Source: an uncultured Cytophagaceae bacterium (GTDB lineage: Bacteria; Bacteroidota; Bacteroidia; Cytophagales; Spirosomataceae). Taken from it: 35,983 bases of DNA. A program made the position numbers and the translations under genes. The first letter of the stretch is position 1; every line of letters starts with the position of its first letter. The notes beneath the pieces are model-generated. The model saw nothing but the letters and a program-made list of their open reading frames with translations. It was not told the origin of the DNA and made no database searches. Below are positions 32,911 to 35,983 of this stretch, piece after piece. The stretch is taken from the NCBI GenBank assembly GCA_903907745.1, contig CAIVPF010000103.1, positions 1 through 35,983 on the forward strand, written 5' to 3'.

Positions 32911-33336
32911 TTAAGCCCCAAAGGACAATTCATCCGTGAGCTCATTCAAATCATCTTTTTGATAAGGAAAAACGGTAGCCAAGACTTCACCGATCCGTCG
33001 AACCCCATGAGAAAGTCCAAACCCGATTTCTTGTTTCGCTAAAAAAGGCCGCATCTCATCCCTGATCGTCTCCCAAAATTCAGCAGGCACATTCGCATCG
33101 ATTCCCTTATCTCCTAAAATCGCAAACTTACGATCTTTGACCGCTAAATAGACCAGAACCCCATTTTGCAAATCCGTCTGATGCATGCCTAAATCAAAAA
33201 AGAGCACCTGCGCGCGTTGCACAGGATGCCCTTCACAATGACTTTCAATATGCACTCGAATCTCCCCAGAGGTCTTTAATTCAGCCTCTTGGATTGCTTG
33301 CAAAATCTGCGCTTGTTGGTCTTCAGCGATATGCAT
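32911..33336 (-). CDS. Soluble TPM-domain protein
   Basis: A 141-residue protein consisting of one TPM domain without signal peptide or membrane helix. Recognisable segments are TSGEIRVHIESHCEG, QNGVLVYLAVKDRKFAILGDKGID and ANVPAEFWETIRDEM. Its ATG overlaps the lemA stop by one base (TAATG), and its stop lies four bases before the Gly-rich TPM gene, so the three are one operon. Its function is not known; the close coupling suggests the two TPM proteins and LemA act in one membrane-associated process. Confidence 0.88.
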   Translation of the reverse strand: MHIAEDQQAQILQAIQEAELKTSGEIRVHIESHCEGHPVQRAQVLFFDLGMHQTDLQNGVLVYLAVKDRKFAILGDKGIDANVPAEFWETIRDEMRPFLAKQEIGFGLSHGVRRIGEVLATVFPYQKDDLNELTDELSFGA

Positions 33337-33929
33337 TATTTCTTCTCGTCGAAATTAACTTCTGGCGCTTTTTCAGATCCTGCCTCAGCTTGGAAAAAGC
33401 CTTTTTCGGTAAATCCGGAGAACGATGCAATTAAATTATTTGGAAATGTAACGACCAAGGAATTAAATCCTTTCACCGCCTCATTAAAACGATCACGCTC
33501 TTCTTTGATCCGATTTTCCGTGCCTTCTAATTGGGCTTGTAGTTCTGAGAAATTCTCCGTTGCTTTTAATTGTGGATAATTTTCAGCCACCACCATCAAA
33601 CGAGAAAGGGCTCCACCTAAGGAAGACTGCGCTGCTTGGTATTTTTGAAGATTTTCAGGACTTAAATCTTTCGAATCTAATTTCATTTGCGTAGCACTCG
33701 CACGCGCTTCGATGACAGCGGTTAAAGTTGATTTCTCAAAATTAGCCACACCTTGTACCGTTTTTACGAGGTTAGGAATTAAATCAGCTCTTCGTTGGTA
33801 CGCACTTTGCACATTAGCCCAGGAGGCTTTCACTTCTTGGTCGCTCGTCGCCATGCCGTTTCGAGATCCCACGCCCCAGAAAATAATAAGGGCAACCACA
33901 CCTAATGCAATCCAAAGTTTCTTGTTCAT
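33336..33929 (-). CDS. lemA: LemA family protein
   Basis: A 197-residue membrane-anchored helical protein. Residues about 4-22 form an N-terminal membrane helix. The family signature follows: VKASWANVQSAYQRRADLIPNLV near 33-55, then a long coiled-coil region with RLMVVAENYPQLKATENFSELQ and the EERDRFNEAVKGFN segment. LemA function in bacteria is not settled. The frame reaches an ATG at 33971, but a -7 box TACCTTTG at 33959-33966 lies downstream of that codon, so the ATG at 33929 (MNKKLWIALG) is preferred. It heads the lemA-TPM-TPM operon. Confidence 0.92.
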   Translation of the reverse strand: MNKKLWIALGVVALIIFWGVGSRNGMATSDQEVKASWANVQSAYQRRADLIPNLVKTVQGVANFEKSTLTAVIEARASATQMKLDSKDLSPENLQKYQAAQSSLGGALSRLMVVAENYPQLKATENFSELQAQLEGTENRIKEERDRFNEAVKGFNSLVVTFPNNLIASFSGFTEKGFFQAEAGSEKAPEVNFDEKK

Positions 33930-33958
33930 TTGATTTAAATTTAAGGTTTTTAGCTTCG

Positions 33959-33966
33959 CAAAGGTA
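33959..33966 (-). promoter_or_regulatory. Predicted -7 element of the lemA-TPM-TPM operon
   Basis: TACCTTTG on the minus strand, 29 bases upstream of the chosen ATG. An imperfect AT-rich dyad (33967-33984, GACATATTTTAAAATGTC) sits directly upstream of it and could be an operator. Confidence 0.55.
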
Positions 33967-34045
33967 GACATATTTTAAAATGTCCTTCGCATATTTCCAT
34001 CAAAATCATTTTTTGATGTTAAAGGTTCCAAATCCATGATGAATA

Positions 34046-34879
34046 TTATTTTTGTGCCAAAATCATGCGATCCTTTCCAAAAAAATCAGGATATAAGGTA
34101 ACGGTGGAAAAGCCTTTTTGAATCAGCAATCCCCTGGTTTCCTCTCCAAATGCCTGATTAATTTCTAAGGCCAAATAGCCCCCCGCGCACAAGCGCTCCA
34201 TCCCAAATTCAGCCAAAGCCCCATAAAATTTTAAAGGATCCTCATCCGGCACAAACAAGGCCACCTGTGGCTCAAAATCCAAGACATGAGAATGCATGTC
34301 CAGCTTTTCTTTTTCCATCACATAAGGAGGATTGGAAACAATCAGGTCCCATTGGCCGTGACTTTGAGGCCAAGAAAAAAGATCTTGTTGGCAAAATTCC
34401 ACCCGCGCCCCCAATGCCTGCGCATTCTGCGATGCGGTCAAAATAGCCTCCGAGGAAACATCCCAAGCGCTCAGCTCCGCCCCCGTGGCTAAGGCAATAG
34501 AAATGGCGATGCAACCCGAACCTGTTCCTACATCCAAAACTTTCGAATCCGGCCGGATCATTGGAATGATTTTTAAGACCAATTCTTCCGTCTCAGGACG
34601 AGGGATTAAGGTAGATGGATTCAAGGCAAAAAGTCGGTCCAGAAAAAATCCAGCGCCCATGACATATTGTAAGGGTTCGCCGGAGGACATTCGATGGAGA
34701 CGCGAAGCCCAATCAGCCAAAGACTCAACCTCTTTTCCTAAAACCACATCAGAAGCCGATAGGCCAAAACCTATGTCTAGGCAGCGAAAGGCGATGGCTT
34801 TGCGTTCTTGGGTCGAATACTGATCACCCAAAGCCATTAGGATTTGTTCAAAAAGAAGGGAGGATGAAATTTTTGTCAT
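34046..34879 (-). CDS. prmC: Peptide chain release factor N5-glutamine methyltransferase
   Basis: PrmC methylates the Gln of the GGQ motif in release factors 1 and 2 using S-adenosylmethionine. The 277 residues contain an N-terminal helical domain (about 1-75) with the GEPLQYVMGAGFF linker, RPETEELV (94-101), the SAM loop VLDVGTGSGCIAISIAL (114-130), and the NPPY catalytic motif at 183-186. The frame reaches a TTG at 34897 that lies inside a -7 box (TAAATTTG, 34895-34902), so the ATG at 34879 is chosen. It is divergent from the Tat-exported small subunit gene. Confidence 0.95.
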   Translation of the reverse strand: MTKISSSLLFEQILMALGDQYSTQERKAIAFRCLDIGFGLSASDVVLGKEVESLADWASRLHRMSSGEPLQYVMGAGFFLDRLFALNPSTLIPRPETEELVLKIIPMIRPDSKVLDVGTGSGCIAISIALATGAELSAWDVSSEAILTASQNAQALGARVEFCQQDLFSWPQSHGQWDLIVSNPPYVMEKEKLDMHSHVLDFEPQVALFVPDEDPLKFYGALAEFGMERLCAGGYLALEINQAFGEETRGLLIQKGFSTVTLYPDFFGKDRMILAQK

Positions 34880-34894
34880 TTGAATAGAATCAAG

Positions 34895-34902
34895 CAAATT
34901 TA
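34895..34902 (-). promoter_or_regulatory. Predicted -7 element of prmC
   Basis: TAAATTTG on the minus strand, 15 bases upstream of the prmC ATG, implying a leader of only about ten bases. No -33 element was recognised. Confidence 0.5.
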
Positions 34903-34912
34903 GGACTATTTT

Positions 34913-34945
34913 TTTGATGGAGTTTACATAAAATCCCTATATTTG
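34913..34945 (+). promoter_or_regulatory. Predicted promoter of the GMC oxidoreductase operon
   Basis: TTTG at 34913-34916, a 21-base spacer and TATATTTG at 34938-34945, 19 bases upstream of the ATG at 34965. It is back-to-back with the prmC promoter. Confidence 0.65.
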
Positions 34946-34964
34946 AGATTCTAAACAATTACCT

Positions 34965-35531
34965 ATGAATATAAATCGAAGAGAGGCGGTCCAACGGGTC
35001 GCTGCACTCATGGGAGGCATGATTTCTGCCCCTGCTATGGCTGGCATTATGGGCCAAAAAACAAATCAAGGCACATTCGTTTCTTTTTCAGCCGAACAAG
35101 TGGACCTCATCGTCGCCATCGCCGATGTGATCATTCCTTCCACGAAAACTCCGGGTGCCAAAGCTGCCGGTGCTGAAAAATACATCATTAATGTGGTTCA
35201 AGATTGCTATACGAAAGCAGAACAAGAAACTTTTTATGCGGGTTTGGTGAAATTGGACGCGGATTGCAAAGCCAAAACGAGCAAAGGTTTCGTTCAGGCT
35301 ACGGAGGTTCAGAAAAAAGAGGCATTGACCGCTTGCATGTTAGAAGGCGATATGGCCAGAAAAACTAAAAAAGGTCTTATTCCTTTCTTCTTTATGATGA
35401 AAGAGCTCGCAACGGTGGGTTATTTCACTTCGAAAATAGGCGCCACGGAGGCCTTGGATTACCTCCCGATTCCAGGGAAATTTGATGGATGTATGCCTTT
35501 GGATCCGAAACAAAAAACTTGGGCTTTATAA
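34965..35531 (+). CDS. Tat-exported gluconate 2-dehydrogenase subunit 3 family protein
   Basis: The 188-residue small subunit of a membrane-associated GMC dehydrogenase. A twin-arginine start (NINRREAVQRVAALMGGMIS) with an Ala-rich hydrophobic segment is a Tat signal, which fits export as a folded complex with the FAD-bearing partner. The mature part has the family pattern, including VDLIVAIADVIIPSTKTPGAKAAG near 45-68 and FMMKELATVGYFTSK near 144-158. The GMC oxidoreductase gene starts 21 bases after its stop. Relatives oxidise sugars or polyols and pass electrons to a c-type cytochrome or quinone; the substrate here is unknown. Confidence 0.88.
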   Translation: MNINRREAVQRVAALMGGMISAPAMAGIMGQKTNQGTFVSFSAEQVDLIVAIADVIIPSTKTPGAKAAGAEKYIINVVQDCYTKAEQETFYAGLVKLDADCKAKTSKGFVQATEVQKKEALTACMLEGDMARKTKKGLIPFFFMMKELATVGYFTSKIGATEALDYLPIPGKFDGCMPLDPKQKTWAL

Positions 35532-35552
35532 TTTACTTGAACTATTTGACCA

Positions 35553-35983
35553 ATGAATTTAAATATAGACGCTATAAAATCGATTACCTATGACGCCATT
35601 GTCGTAGGATCAGGTGTTTCTGGAGGCTATGCCGCCAAAGAATTAACCGAAAAAGGAATGCGCACCTTAGTCTTAGACCGGGGCAAGCAAATGGAACATA
35701 TTACTGGCTACGAGCCGAGTTATAAAGATCCTTGGGATTTCAAATACAATGGTTTATTGACCCAAGAACAAAAGGCCACTCACCCAAAACTTTCCCGCGA
35801 TTATCCATACAATGAGATGACCGAGAAGTATTGGATGAACGATTCCGATGCCTTATACAAAGAAGAAAAACGCTTCGACTGGTTCAGGCCAAATATCGTG
35901 GGAGGAAAATCCATCATGTGGGGCCGCCAAACCTATCGCTTAAGTGATTTGGATTTTGAGGCGAATGTAAAAGATGGCATCGC
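35553..35983 (+). CDS. GMC family oxidoreductase, large subunit, cut by window edge
   Basis: Translating from the ATG at 35553 gives 143 complete codons before the window ends. The N-terminus has the FAD-binding Rossmann loop DAIVVGSGVSGGYAAKEL (about 14-31), then LVLDRG for the ribose-binding acidic residue, and the GMC signature segment NIVGGKSIMWGRQTYR (about 116-131). This is the start of a gluconate/choline dehydrogenase-type large subunit of usually 550-570 residues, so about three quarters is missing. It lies 21 bases after the Tat-exported small subunit, with which it should form a complex. Confidence 0.92.
   Translation, partial: MNLNIDAIKSITYDAIVVGSGVSGGYAAKELTEKGMRTLVLDRGKQMEHITGYEPSYKDPWDFKYNGLLTQEQKATHPKLSRDYPYNEMTEKYWMNDSDALYKEEKRFDWFRPNIVGGKSIMWGRQTYRLSDLDFEANVKDGI

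Noticed and set aside
33998-34018. Hairpin CATCAAAA / TTTTGATG between lemA and prmC as a terminator
   Set aside because: The stem is AT-rich and has no T tract on either strand, so it does not qualify as an intrinsic terminator.

Overview
The window looks like a chromosomal, mostly housekeeping segment from a Bacteroidota bacterium, probably of the order Cytophagales. The evidence is: repeated use of the Bacteroidota promoter -7 element TAnnTTTG; protein families largely confined to that phylum (DUF5606, the DUF5686/carboxypeptidase-regulatory-like outer-membrane protein, FKBP lipoproteins of GldI type); few clear Shine-Dalgarno sequences; moderate-to-low GC. I could not assign genus or species from sequence alone. 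No rRNA, tRNA, CRISPR array, insertion sequence, phage gene or clear horizontal island was seen.

Layout. (1) 1-1021: 3'-truncated hemE (minus). (2) 1022-1407: a divergent intergenic region filled by two mirror-oriented arrays of a degenerate 7-bp repeat whose outer units merge with the -7 boxes of hemE and ysxC; this is the most unusual element in the window. (3) 1408-2573: ysxC/engB GTPase and a DUF5606 protein, closed by a bidirectional terminator. (4) 2614-8550 (minus): cytochrome c, an M20 peptidase translationally coupled to murQ, plsY, and a DUF5686 outer-membrane protein. (5) 8611-12897 (minus): one compact operon nrnA-like DHH phosphoesterase, three paralogous FKBP lipoproteins, rdgB. 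(6) 12951-15627: ndk (plus) converging without a gap on a PAP2 phosphatase/GT39 glycosyltransferase pair (minus).

(7) 15727-20973 (plus): the conserved lipid/translation cluster DUF177-rpmF-plsX-fabH-efp-accB-accC, ending in a terminator. (8) 21203-23797 (plus): rplM-rpsI and rpsB-tsf, each with an upstream region that may be structured RNA. (9) 23929-31102 (plus): second half of the dcw cell-wall/division cluster, murD-ftsW-murG-murC-ftsQ-ftsA, closed by a strong terminator exactly where ftsZ would usually follow. (10) 31205-33929 (minus): a small HMA metal-binding protein behind operator-like palindromes, gmhA, and a lemA-TPM-TPM operon. (11) 34046-34879 (minus) prmC, and 34965 to the end (plus) a Tat-exported gluconate-2-dehydrogenase-type small subunit followed by a truncated GMC oxidoreductase.

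The genes serve envelope growth (plsX/plsY/fabH/accBC for phospholipids, mur and fts genes for peptidoglycan and septation, murQ for recycling, gmhA for heptose), translation (rplM, rpsI, rpsB, tsf, efp, rpmF, prmC, ysxC) and nucleotide housekeeping (ndk, rdgB, nrnA). Promoter positions let several start codons be set downstream of the longest open frame. All promoter, operator and RNA-structure calls are read by eye and are predictions.
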